64,000 nt of DNA from Planctomicrobium piriforme (GTDB lineage Bacteria > Planctomycetota > Planctomycetia > Planctomycetales > Planctomycetaceae): contig NZ_FOQD01000010.1 of NCBI RefSeq assembly GCF_900113665.1, forward strand, positions 186,001 through 250,000, written 5' to 3'. The position numbers and the translations under genes are program-made. The notes beneath the pieces were generated by a model, which was not told the origin of the DNA, made no database searches, and saw only the letters and a program-made list of their open reading frames with translations. Positions 17,842 through 25,982 of this stretch are shown here, in pieces (position 1 is the stretch's first letter; every line of letters starts with the position of its first letter).

Positions 17842-19470
17842 ATGGTGATCGGGATCAGGCAGGTTGCGAAATTCGTGCTGGCAGTGTGCCTGCTGGCGTT
17901 CGGGCCGGTGGTCGCTAGCCTGGCGGACGAATCTTCGCCGTCGCGGCCTGACGTTCCCTGGGGAATGGCCCGCCTGCAGAGTCTCAACCGCAGCGTGGAG
18001 ATGCTGCAGCAGCTGCAGGGCGACATGGACTTCGCCCCCCTCGCGGCCGTGGTCGAGAAGCTGGATCGAATTCGGCAACTCCCCGGCTTCGACGCCGCAC
18101 GCCCGATTGTGTTGCTCGCATATGCCGGATCGGGTTCGATTAAGAAACCGGAACTGGTGCTCTCACTGCCGGTCTCGGATGCGGCGCAATTTGTGGCCGC
18201 CTGCCGGGGAATTCAGCGGATCACAATTGAAGACGTTTCCGCAAATCGCTGGCGGGTTCGCGGCGCCGAAAAGGAGTTTGCCGCAGTCGCCATCGACGGG
18301 CAATTGCTGATTTCGAATCAGGCCAGCCTGCTGGCTGTGCCGGGCAATATTCTGCCGCGTCTGCTGGAATCGTTGACGGGTTTCGATTTCACCGTGAGCC
18401 TGCTTCCCGCCGGAGTGCCGAACGACATTCGCTCGCGCTGGTTGCAACTTTTGGCCGGTCGACTCGACGAGAAACGGGCCCAGGCCGAGCAGGCAACCGG
18501 TGACGAAGGGGAACGTCGGCGAGCGATTCTGACGTTTTTGCGTTATTACGGAGACCGCTGGCACGACGGCATTCAGCGAGTGGATCTGGGGCTGAAGCTG
18601 GAGAACGGCTTAACGGCCGAACTCCGCTGCAGTGCGATCCCTGAATCGAGGCTTGCCCAGGATTTTTCACGGCTGACATTATCCACCGCCACGGCCAGAA
18701 AGCCATTACGGGCCAACGCTGCCGCAGAACTGCAGCTGGCAGTCGACGTCCCGACTCCGGTGCGGCACCTGCTGGGGGTGATTTTCAAACAGTTGAAGGA
18801 CCATGTGAGCCGCGAGGTTGGTCCGCACTTGAAGATGGATGATCGGGCTCCGGCGTCTGGCGTCTTCGATGCGGTGGCCGCGACGATGGCCGTCGGTCGG
18901 CTGGAATCGACGCTCGCCTTCATCCCGACCGTGGATCATCATTTTGTGTTCCTGGCGGCCACTGCCATCGAGCGCAGCGATCGTCTGGCGGAATCTCTTT
19001 CCACCGTCTTGCCGTACGCCGCGCAGTCCGACGACATCCGGGCAGTTGACCTGAATGTCCTCGGGGAAGCCGCGCCGGTGCTGCACCGCATTCAGCCTGC
19101 CAAGCCAAAGGAGGAAGATCGCCGGATCTATGGCGATAACTCGGCACTGTATGTCGGTACCACGTCCGACACGTTTCTCTTTGCCGTCGGCGGGCCGGAT
19201 GCCGAGCCGCTGCTCAAGAATCTGGAAGCGAGTCCGCTGACGTCACCAAATCTGCTGACCCTGCGCTGGCAGACCCGACCCTGGATTGAATTTGTCCAGA
19301 CTGGGGATCCGAAAGAGAAAACCGCCGCGCAACTCGCTGCCGCATTTCCCGTCGAGACACCGGAAGATGTCCTGGCAGCCCAACTGCGGGCAGAGCAGGA
19401 TCAGTTGCGATTGACCGTGACGCTGGAACGCGGTTACCTGCGGCTGCTGGGATTGCTCGCCAGGAATTGA
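17842..19470 (+). CDS. Secreted protein of unknown function
   Basis: I chose the ATG at 17842, preceded by GGAG at the right distance, because it places a clean signal peptide at the N-terminus (RQVAKFVLAVCLLAFGPVVASLA). An in-frame ATG at 17767 would put 25 more residues before it, encoded partly by repeat DNA. The mature protein, about 515 residues, has alternating hydrophobic strands and no membrane span, motif or domain that I recognise. It ends 7 bases before the convergent cysteine desulfurase gene. The pattern (secreted, no known domain) is common in planctomycetes; the function is unknown. Confidence 0.7.
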   Translation: MVIGIRQVAKFVLAVCLLAFGPVVASLADESSPSRPDVPWGMARLQSLNRSVEMLQQLQGDMDFAPLAAVVEKLDRIRQLPGFDAARPIVLLAYAGSGSIKKPELVLSLPVSDAAQFVAACRGIQRITIEDVSANRWRVRGAEKEFAAVAIDGQLLISNQASLLAVPGNILPRLLESLTGFDFTVSLLPAGVPNDIRSRWLQLLAGRLDEKRAQAEQATGDEGERRRAILTFLRYYGDRWHDGIQRVDLGLKLENGLTAELRCSAIPESRLAQDFSRLTLSTATARKPLRANAAAELQLAVDVPTPVRHLLGVIFKQLKDHVSREVGPHLKMDDRAPASGVFDAVAATMAVGRLESTLAFIPTVDHHFVFLAATAIERSDRLAESLSTVLPYAAQSDDIRAVDLNVLGEAAPVLHRIQPAKPKEEDRRIYGDNSALYVGTTSDTFLFAVGGPDAEPLLKNLEASPLTSPNLLTLRWQTRPWIEFVQTGDPKEKTAAQLAAAFPVETPEDVLAAQLRAEQDQLRLTVTLERGYLRLLGLLARN

Positions 19471-19477
19471 AGCAAAG

Positions 19478-20608
19478 CTACTGCCGAGCGCGCAGGCGGG
19501 TCACGGCATTCGCAATCAAGTCGATGGCCTGATCGATCTCTTCTTCCGTATTGACCATGCTGACGCTCAAACGCAGCGCGGAGCGATAGCGGTCTTCCGG
19601 AAGTCCCATCGCGACGAGGACCGGGGACGGCTCAATCGAACCGCTGGCACAGGCACTGCCGAGTGAACAGCAGACGCCGGCCAGATCGAGAGCAATGAGC
19701 AGCGCATCGCCGTCACAGCCGGGGAATGAGAGATTGGATGTGTTGGGCAGGCGGTGGGCAACATCCCCGTTCACAAACACCGGCGGACAGCGGTGCAGCA
19801 GTCCCTGTTCGAGTCGATCGCGGAGTGCGGAGACGCGCTGTGTTCGTTCGGTTTGAGCAATATGCCATTGCCGCAGGGCGACGCTCATCCCGACCGCCAG
19901 CATGACGGGCTCAGTCCCGGGTCGAAGTCCCGCTTCCTGAAAGCCGCCGACGAAGGCCGGACGCAATTTCGTCCCTGCCCGCAGCAGTAATGCTCCGATG
20001 CCGCGTGGTCCGTGAAATTTGTGTGCGGCAATCGACATTGTCGTGGCCGGAAGCCGCTTGAAACTCACCGGGATTTTTCCGACCGCTTGAATGGCGTCGA
20101 CGTGAAAGGGAATGCCCTGTGATAAGCAACGTTGTGCGAGCGGTTCGAGATTCTGAATCACGCCGGTTTCGTTATGAGCGAGAATCGCGGTCGCGAAACG
20201 GACATCGTCCAGCGAAATCTGTGCGGCGAACTTAGCGTCGATTCGTCCCAATTCATCCAGCGGCAGTTCGCATCGTTGCCAGCCTGCAGCAATCAATCGA
20301 CGGACTGGTTCTTCCGTCGCGGGATGTTCGCCCGGCGGCAGGAGGACCACGCCGGTCTGTCCAGCGGTGAGACCGGTGATGGCGAGATTCGACGACTCTG
20401 TCCCGCCGGACGTGAAGATGACCTCGCGCGGTTCGGCTTCGAGGATTTCGGCAATCGATTCCCGTGCGTCTTCGAGCGCCTGTCTGGCACGGCGGCCTGC
20501 CAGATGCCGGCTGCCGGGATTGCCTGCGGCCTCGCGCGCAACGCGGCCCATGGCGTCGAGAACCGCCGGATCGAGCGGCGTCGTGGCATTGTTATCGAGA
20601 TAGATCAT
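19478..20608 (-). CDS. NifS/IscS-type cysteine desulfurase
   Basis: This PLP enzyme takes sulfur from cysteine for Fe-S clusters or tRNA thiolation. Starting at ATG 20608 it opens with MIYLDNNATTPLDP, the canonical beginning; an upstream ATG at 20635 would add nine residues and cannot be excluded. The PLP lysine is Lys197 in AAHKFHGPRG. The mobile-loop cysteine is Cys320 in SACASGS, and FTSGGTESSNLAI binds the cofactor phosphate. The length of 376 residues is normal. No iscU, sufE or tRNA-thiolation gene is adjacent, so the sulfur acceptor is not known. Confidence 0.92.
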   Translation of the reverse strand: MIYLDNNATTPLDPAVLDAMGRVAREAAGNPGSRHLAGRRARQALEDARESIAEILEAEPREVIFTSGGTESSNLAITGLTAGQTGVVLLPPGEHPATEEPVRRLIAAGWQRCELPLDELGRIDAKFAAQISLDDVRFATAILAHNETGVIQNLEPLAQRCLSQGIPFHVDAIQAVGKIPVSFKRLPATTMSIAAHKFHGPRGIGALLLRAGTKLRPAFVGGFQEAGLRPGTEPVMLAVGMSVALRQWHIAQTERTQRVSALRDRLEQGLLHRCPPVFVNGDVAHRLPNTSNLSFPGCDGDALLIALDLAGVCCSLGSACASGSIEPSPVLVAMGLPEDRYRSALRLSVSMVNTEEEIDQAIDLIANAVTRLRARQ

Positions 20609-20688
20609 CGTGCGGCCGTGAACGGAAAGCGACATCGTCGCTGCACGGCGCCGGTCGAGTCAACCAGAAGCGTCATCGCTCTGATGAA

Positions 20689-20723
20689 GAAATCCGAAGC
20701 ACGAAATTCGAAATCCGAAAGAA
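20689..20723. repeat. Heptamer array with GAA core
   Basis: GAAATCC-GAAGCAC-GAAATTC-GAAATCC-GAAAGAA gives five units with a strict 7-base period, each starting with GAA. The array occupies the gap upstream of the cysteine desulfurase gene. Confidence 0.75.
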
Positions 20724-20763
20724 TTCCGCACGACAGCCAGCGACCGAATGATTCGCTTCCGGC

Positions 20764-21747
20764 CTAATGTGCGACAGCAACGCGCGGCTGAGACACTGGA
20801 ACGGGCACCGGCATCTGATTGAAGAATGCCAGCAGGCGATGATCGTACTCATCCGGCTTGGCAACCCGTTCCAGGTTGTGTTTTGCACCTGACGCGACCC
20901 AGTGGGAATTTTCGGCGTTGGCGCCGACGAGTTTGGTCAGGCGTCTGGTGAGTTGAGTCGGCACATAGGTATCGCGGGCGCCAGAGATAAACTGCACATC
21001 CCGACCGCGCCAACGCGGCAGGACGCTTTCCAATCGCACAAATCGGGCGCCATTGCGGGCGCCGGCCATCAGCAGCATCAGTCCGATGGTGATGCGGACA
21101 TGCCATTCCGGAAGCATCTTTCCCCAGCGACCGACAACCGTTCCTAAAAAGTTCATCGCATGATGTACGATGACTGCTCGAGTCGAAAACGCCCCCTGGG
21201 CCCAGATGAATTCCACTTCCGGCCGCATTGCTCCGGCAGCGAGTGCAGCGCAGGCTCCGCGGCTGACTCCCATCAGGCCGACCGGCAGAGCCGAGAACTG
21301 CGGCTGAGACAGCACGAGGTCGAGTGCAGCATGGACATCGGTGATTTCGTGATTTGTCATCCAGTGAGTCGCCCGATACCCCGACATCGTGTCGCTTGGC
21401 GATTGATTGCGGAAATTGAACGAGAAGATCGCGAAGCCGGCGTCCAGCAGTGACTCGGCATAGTTCATTGCCGTCAGATGTCCGCCCAGCGTTTCCGGGC
21501 AGAAGACGATCACACCGCGCGGCGATTCCTCAGGCAAGTAGATACCGCCCCGCAGTTCGAGACCGTCTCGCGTCGGAAATCGCACCGGGTCCGGTTGCGG
21601 CGCGTCCTCCCGGACGGACTGCACCAGGAAAGACGGAGGATTATCGATCCGCCGCAATGCTGCGAGTGCGTAAACAAAATGAATGACCGCGTCCAGCGCC
21701 AACAGGAGACCGACGACGCACAGCAGTGCCAGCAGCCAGTAACTCAT
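20764..21747 (-). CDS. Membrane-anchored alpha/beta hydrolase
   Basis: The protein has 327 residues from the ATG at 21747 (a GTG at 21756 would add three). An N-terminal membrane segment (WLLALLCVVGLLLALDAVIHFVYAL) is followed by an alpha/beta hydrolase domain. The nucleophile elbow is GVSRGAC with Ser162, the acid is probably the Asp of SGARDTYV, and the base the His of SGAKHNLERV. The catalytic domain probably faces either side of the membrane; the substrate is unknown. It lies 93 bases downstream of fabF on the same strand, so it may be co-transcribed with it. Confidence 0.78.
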   Translation of the reverse strand: MSYWLLALLCVVGLLLALDAVIHFVYALAALRRIDNPPSFLVQSVREDAPQPDPVRFPTRDGLELRGGIYLPEESPRGVIVFCPETLGGHLTAMNYAESLLDAGFAIFSFNFRNQSPSDTMSGYRATHWMTNHEITDVHAALDLVLSQPQFSALPVGLMGVSRGACAALAAGAMRPEVEFIWAQGAFSTRAVIVHHAMNFLGTVVGRWGKMLPEWHVRITIGLMLLMAGARNGARFVRLESVLPRWRGRDVQFISGARDTYVPTQLTRRLTKLVGANAENSHWVASGAKHNLERVAKPDEYDHRLLAFFNQMPVPVPVSQPRVAVAH

Positions 21748-21840
21748 GATCAACACAGACCTTCACGCCCGCTAACACTGTCTAACGAATCCATCCGACA
21801 CGCTCCGTTTCTCTTCGGCCGACTCAGGCCGCACCGGCTG

Positions 21841-23124
21841 CTAGCCCTCGAACTTCGAGAAGACCAACGAAATATTCTGCCCGCCAAACCCGAAGCTGTT
21901 CGACAGCGACTTGCGAACCACCGCCTCGCGGGGCTGGTTCGGGACGTAGTCGAGGTCGCATTCCGGATCGGGGTTTTCGTAATTGATGGTCGGCGGCAGT
22001 ACCCCTTCCTGCATCGCCAGCAGACAAACAATCGCCTCGGCGCTTCCGGCCGCGGCAATCAAGTGTCCCATCATGCTTTTCGTACTCGAGACCGGCGTTT
22101 GATACGCCGCGTCTCCAAACGCCTGTTTGATCGAGAGTGTTTCCACGCGATCGTTGACGGCAGTGCTGGTGCCATGTGCGTTCACATAGCCGATCTCTTC
22201 CGGCGAGCATCGGGCGTCAGCGAGCGCCATCTTGATGCACGCCGTCGCGCCGCGGCCTTCGGGATGAATGTCGGTAATGCGGTAGGCATCGGCGGTCGAG
22301 CCGTAGCCGGCAATCTCGCCGTAGATCTTCGCGCCCCGGTTTTGGGCGTGTTCCAGATCTTCCAGCATGAGCATCGCGGCCCCTTCCCCCAGCACAAAGC
22401 CGTCGCGGTCCCGGTCGAAAGGGCGGGAGGCTCCCTGCGGATCGTCGTTGTGCGTCGAAAGGGCCGTCAACAGGTTAAAGCCCGTCACGCCGAACGGGTG
22501 GATCATGCTGTGCGCGCCGCCTGACAGCATGATGTCGGCTTCCCCCTGTCGAATGATTTCTGTGGCTTCGCCAATCGCCTGACTCGAAGCGGCACACGCC
22601 GTCAAACAGTTGAGATTGGGGCCTTGAGCATCGAACAGGCTTGCCAGATGCCCTGCCGGCATGTTCGGTTCCTGCTCGAGTTCTTCCCGGGCATTCATCC
22701 GCTGCAATCCTTCGCGGGTGAAATGATCCATATCGAACTCGCCGCTGCGCTGGGCATCGGCGATCAGCCGCATGAACAGATAGAAGTCCTGCTGGCCTTC
22801 TCCCGCACCCAGATAGACGCCGAATCGCGTGGGGTCGAACTTCCCGTCTTGCAGGCCGGAACTCTGCATCGCCTGCACGCCCGCGCCGATCGCGAAACGC
22901 GTGTTGCGGCCAGCGTGCTGAAAACGCTCCGGCTTCGGGACAAACTTGCCGAGATCGAAGTTCTTCACTTCCGCGGCGAACCGGGTGGGAAAATGGCTCG
23001 CGTCAAAGTGCGTGATGTAGTCGATGCCGCTGCGACCGGCCTTGATCGACTCCCACATCGACTGCACGTCGTTGCCAATGGGAGTGACACACCCGATGCC
23101 GGTGACGACAACACGCCTTCTCAT
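21841..23124 (-). CDS. fabF: Beta-ketoacyl-ACP synthase II
   Basis: The enzyme elongates fatty acids by condensing malonyl-ACP with acyl-ACP. I start at ATG 23124 (MRRRVVVTGIGCVTPIGND), preceded by AGGA; an open frame further upstream lacks homology. The catalytic Cys177 sits in LTACAASSQAIGEA. The two histidines are in NAHGTSTAVND and KSMMGHLIAAAGS, and GFGGQN closes the fold. The 427-residue length is slightly above the usual 410-415. No acpP or fabG gene is adjacent, so this may be a second, specialised copy. Confidence 0.9.
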   Translation of the reverse strand: MRRRVVVTGIGCVTPIGNDVQSMWESIKAGRSGIDYITHFDASHFPTRFAAEVKNFDLGKFVPKPERFQHAGRNTRFAIGAGVQAMQSSGLQDGKFDPTRFGVYLGAGEGQQDFYLFMRLIADAQRSGEFDMDHFTREGLQRMNAREELEQEPNMPAGHLASLFDAQGPNLNCLTACAASSQAIGEATEIIRQGEADIMLSGGAHSMIHPFGVTGFNLLTALSTHNDDPQGASRPFDRDRDGFVLGEGAAMLMLEDLEHAQNRGAKIYGEIAGYGSTADAYRITDIHPEGRGATACIKMALADARCSPEEIGYVNAHGTSTAVNDRVETLSIKQAFGDAAYQTPVSSTKSMMGHLIAAAGSAEAIVCLLAMQEGVLPPTINYENPDPECDLDYVPNQPREAVVRKSLSNSFGFGGQNISLVFSKFEG

Positions 23125-23596
23125 GAACCAATCCTGAACGCCGGGCAGTAAAGAACAGAGTGACTGGGAGGTGTTGATGCGGGGAAAGACTCGGGACTGC
23201 TCCCGATGAACTTTCGGTTTCGTCCGTGCCCGCAAGTACCGCAACGGGGGCAATATCGGACCAATGGGGTAAGTATAGGGGCGCAAACTAACCCCTGAGA
23301 AGCCATTTCTGCTTCGCGCGAAAATTATCCCGTCGGGGGAATGCAAGGCAATTCGGGGGTTTCGTTCGTAATGTTTCCGTAATGCAACCGTGTCGCAAAA
23401 CCGCAGCGTCTCGCACGATCTCTCCCAATTGGGCGGGAAGTGGGGTTTGTTCCATGAATTCCGCTTCCTTCCCCCGACAGCCCCAGGACTCGGGAGTATG
23501 TTCGAGGACAGGAGAATGCTTCGCCGCGCTGGCGAGTCTCCGCGACGAGATTCGTTCGTCCGTGTTTAAGTGACTACTATCAAGGCCCTTGCAGCA
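23125..23596. other. Divergent intergenic region with a spaced direct repeat
   Basis: This gap holds the promoter regions of fabF and the sugar-phosphate transferase gene. CGTAATG occurs twice at 23367-23373 and 23378-23384, 11 bases apart, which would place both copies on one face of the helix. Apart from that I see no gene, hairpin or repeat array. Confidence 0.5.
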
Positions 23597-24490
23597 ATGT
23601 CAGTTCTCTCGACCGCCACTGCCGCCAGAACAATTCCTGGGTCAGCCCCTGTGCCTGCTGCTCCTGCTGCAGCATCGACCGGGTCCACGCTCCAACAGGC
23701 GACGGACTTCGCTGGAACACAGCAATTCCCGAAAGTGTGGTGGCTCACGCCGCTGCAACTGACGGAAGAACGGGCCAATATCCAGTCTGTTCCCGCTTCC
23801 ACCCGATTTGCGAAACGTGCTTTGGACATTGTGGTTGCGCTGACGATGCTGGTCTGCCTGGCCCCGCTGATGGCGGTCGTCGCGCTTCTGGTGAAGCTGA
23901 CTTCAAAAGGACCGGTGATTTACAGCCAAACCCGTGTGGGACTCAATTTGCGCAAGAAGACGGGAATTGACCGCCGTCAGGATCAGTCTGGTCCTCCGGA
24001 GGGGGTTGCCGACCGCCGTCTCCCCGGCCGGGATCGCCGAGCCACCGTCAGTTACGGCCGACACTTCACGATCTATAAGTTCCGCACCATGCGGACCGAT
24101 GCCGAACTCCAGGGAGCTCGATTCGCGGTCAAAGGGGATTCCCGCATCACTCCCATAGGGCGTCTCTTGCGAAAAACCCGTTTGGACGAATTGCCGCAGC
24201 TTTTGAATGTGCTGCGGGGAGAAATGTCGCTGGTCGGTCCCCGTCCCGAGCGGCCCGAGTTCATCAAGCCGCTGAGCGATGAAATCCCTGGCTATCTCGA
24301 TCGTCTGGGTCTGCAGCCAGGCCTGACAGGCGTGGCCCAGATTCTGAACGGCTACGACAACGAGATCGACAGCTTTCGCCGCAAGGTCGCGTTTGACCTT
24401 TACTACCTGCAGAATTGCAGCCTTGGGAACGACTTCAAAATTCTCGTTCGCACCGTGCATGTGGTTCTGACCGGCAGCGGCGCTCTCTGA
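23597..24490 (+). CDS. Polyprenyl-phosphate sugar-1-phosphate transferase (bacterial sugar transferase family)
   Basis: These membrane enzymes start exopolysaccharide or O-antigen synthesis by moving a sugar-1-phosphate from a nucleotide sugar to undecaprenyl phosphate. After a low-complexity Ala/Pro/Thr-rich segment of about 50 residues comes a hydrophobic helix (ALDIVVALTMLVCLAPLMAVVALLV), then YSQTRVGLN, FTIYKFRTM and the catalytic LDELPQLLNVLRGEMSLVGPRPE. A basic insert of about 30 residues separates RVGLN from FTIYKF. ATG 23597 is chosen; a GTG at 23570 would add nine residues. No other polysaccharide genes are visible nearby. Confidence 0.85.
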   Translation: MSVLSTATAARTIPGSAPVPAAPAAASTGSTLQQATDFAGTQQFPKVWWLTPLQLTEERANIQSVPASTRFAKRALDIVVALTMLVCLAPLMAVVALLVKLTSKGPVIYSQTRVGLNLRKKTGIDRRQDQSGPPEGVADRRLPGRDRRATVSYGRHFTIYKFRTMRTDAELQGARFAVKGDSRITPIGRLLRKTRLDELPQLLNVLRGEMSLVGPRPERPEFIKPLSDEIPGYLDRLGLQPGLTGVAQILNGYDNEIDSFRRKVAFDLYYLQNCSLGNDFKILVRTVHVVLTGSGAL

Positions 24491-24553
24491 AAATGCGACG
24501 CTGAGCAAACGGCGACCGCGACGAAATTCGTCCACCTGCGGTCACTTTGCCAG

Positions 24554-24577
24554 AAAACAGTGGCACGACTGTTTTTT
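24554..24577 (+). terminator. Intrinsic terminator after the sugar transferase gene
   Basis: AAAACAGT (24554-24561) and ACTGTTTT (24568-24575) pair around a 6-base loop, and the stem runs into a TTTTTT tract (24572-24577). It lies about 65 bases after the stop codon at 24490. Confidence 0.6.
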
Positions 24578-24757
24578 GCCGGGGATGATGAACCTGTCCG
24601 CGAGGACCGGTCATGAACACTGGCTCGGCAGGCACGTTTGTCGCCTGTTGAGTCTGGTGAAACCGTCCCGATCGCCGCCCGGAGGGACGGCCTGGGAGCG
24701 AGGGTCAGCGTTCCTGGACAATGGCTTTCATCCGAAACAGGAGTCGGAGAATCGCGC

Positions 24758-25000
24758 ATGTTCCGCGTCGTGATGACTTTGGTGAGCCTGCTGCTTGAGC
24801 TGGCCACATTTGCTACCGAAGGGATGCTGGCTCTGACCCTGCTCTTCGCCGGGCTGATTATCTCCGGCGTGCATCTCCTGGCGGATTCGTGGTCGTTTCA
24901 AGCGGTGGTGAATTACCTGACAGGCTGCGATCTGCCCGAATGTCTGAGTCAGGCATCGACCGTGGCCCGGGATCGCGACCCGCTCAACCCCCTTCGATAA
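24758..25000 (+). CDS. Small membrane protein of unknown function
   Basis: The 80-residue frame starts at ATG 24758 with GGAG-like sequence about 10 bases upstream. It encodes one or two hydrophobic helices (MTLVSLLLELATFATEG and LALTLLFAGLIISGVHLLA), then a short hydrophilic tail containing two cysteines (CDLPEC). I recognise no family. The hydrophobicity pattern and ribosome binding site argue for a real gene, but its small size leaves doubt. Confidence 0.5.
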   Translation: MFRVVMTLVSLLLELATFATEGMLALTLLFAGLIISGVHLLADSWSFQAVVNYLTGCDLPECLSQASTVARDRDPLNPLR

Positions 25001-25331
25001 AGACGTAACAGCCAAGCTGAGTCTTTGCTTTGGAGGTCGCTCGGTGAGGGCTCCTGATTCAGAGAATTCACCGAAAGCGGTCGAGTCGCTGCATGGCCGT
25101 TGCCGATCTCGTGTCACGGCCGGTTCCCAGTTGCGGGAAAGAACTTGCCGCGTTCTCTTTGTTCGGTGAAGTTGAGCACTTTTGAACGGTTCTCAGATTC
25201 AGAAATTTTGCTCCCAGATATCGAAAACAGGGTGACTAGGCTTTCGCTCTCCGCGCGATTTCGTATTCTCTGCCCGTCTGGCCCTGTTTCGTTCTGGTAA
25301 ACGTCCCCTTTCCTCGCAGCAAGCCGACGGT
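25001..25331. other. 331-base leader region of the respiratory operon
   Basis: The promoter of the act-cox operon should lie here. I see no gene, strong hairpin or heptamer array, and no box pair that I would defend as a promoter. Confidence 0.4.
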
Positions 25332-25979
25332 ATGCCACAAATCTTTCACCCGAGCATGAACACGCTTGCTCGCGTGAGCATTTTCGGCGCGATCTTCTTC
25401 GTGACGGCCCTGCTCGGCACGGTCTGGGGACTGGTCCGCTCGCCGTATCTGACGGAAGCCGGTGTGATTCGCTCACAACCCGTTCCGTTCAGTCATGCTC
25501 ACCATGTCGGCGACATCGGCATCGATTGTCGCTACTGCCACACCTCCGTTGAAAAGCAGGCCTTTGCCGGCATGCCCGCGACCGAAGTGTGCATGAACTG
25601 CCATTCTCAATTGTTCGCTGAAAGCGCCATGCTGGCTCCTGTTCGAGAAAGTTATCGCGACGGCAAGCCGCTGGAATGGACCCGCGTTCACGATGCCCCG
25701 GACTATGTGTACTTCCATCACGGGGTGCATGTGAGCAAGGGGGTCTCTTGTGAGCGCTGTCACGGCCGCGTCGACAAGATGCCGTTGATGTGGCGTCAAA
25801 ATACGCTCCACATGGAATGGTGTCTCGAGTGCCATAAAGATCCTGCTGGTCAGGTCCGTCCGCCGCAGGATGTGTTCAAGATGAACTGGCATCCGACTGC
25901 GGAGACGCCGACGAGTGCCGAGCTGGTGGCTGCCCGCCATATTCGCAGTGAAACCAACTGTTCCATTTGCCATCGTTGA
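25332..25979 (+). CDS. actA: Alternative complex III pentaheme cytochrome c subunit ActA
   Basis: The 215-residue protein has one N-terminal membrane anchor (SIFGAIFFVTALLGTVWGL) and five CxxCH heme sites: CRYCH, CMNCH, CERCH, CLECH and CSICH. Five hemes, a single anchor and first position in the operon match ActA of alternative complex III, the quinol:electron acceptor oxidoreductase that replaces cytochrome bc1 in many bacteria. ActA passes electrons from the Fe-S subunit toward cytochrome c. The next gene starts 3 bases after the stop. Confidence 0.92.
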   Translation: MPQIFHPSMNTLARVSIFGAIFFVTALLGTVWGLVRSPYLTEAGVIRSQPVPFSHAHHVGDIGIDCRYCHTSVEKQAFAGMPATEVCMNCHSQLFAESAMLAPVRESYRDGKPLEWTRVHDAPDYVYFHHGVHVSKGVSCERCHGRVDKMPLMWRQNTLHMEWCLECHKDPAGQVRPPQDVFKMNWHPTAETPTSAELVAARHIRSETNCSICHR

Positions 25980-25982
25980 CGG

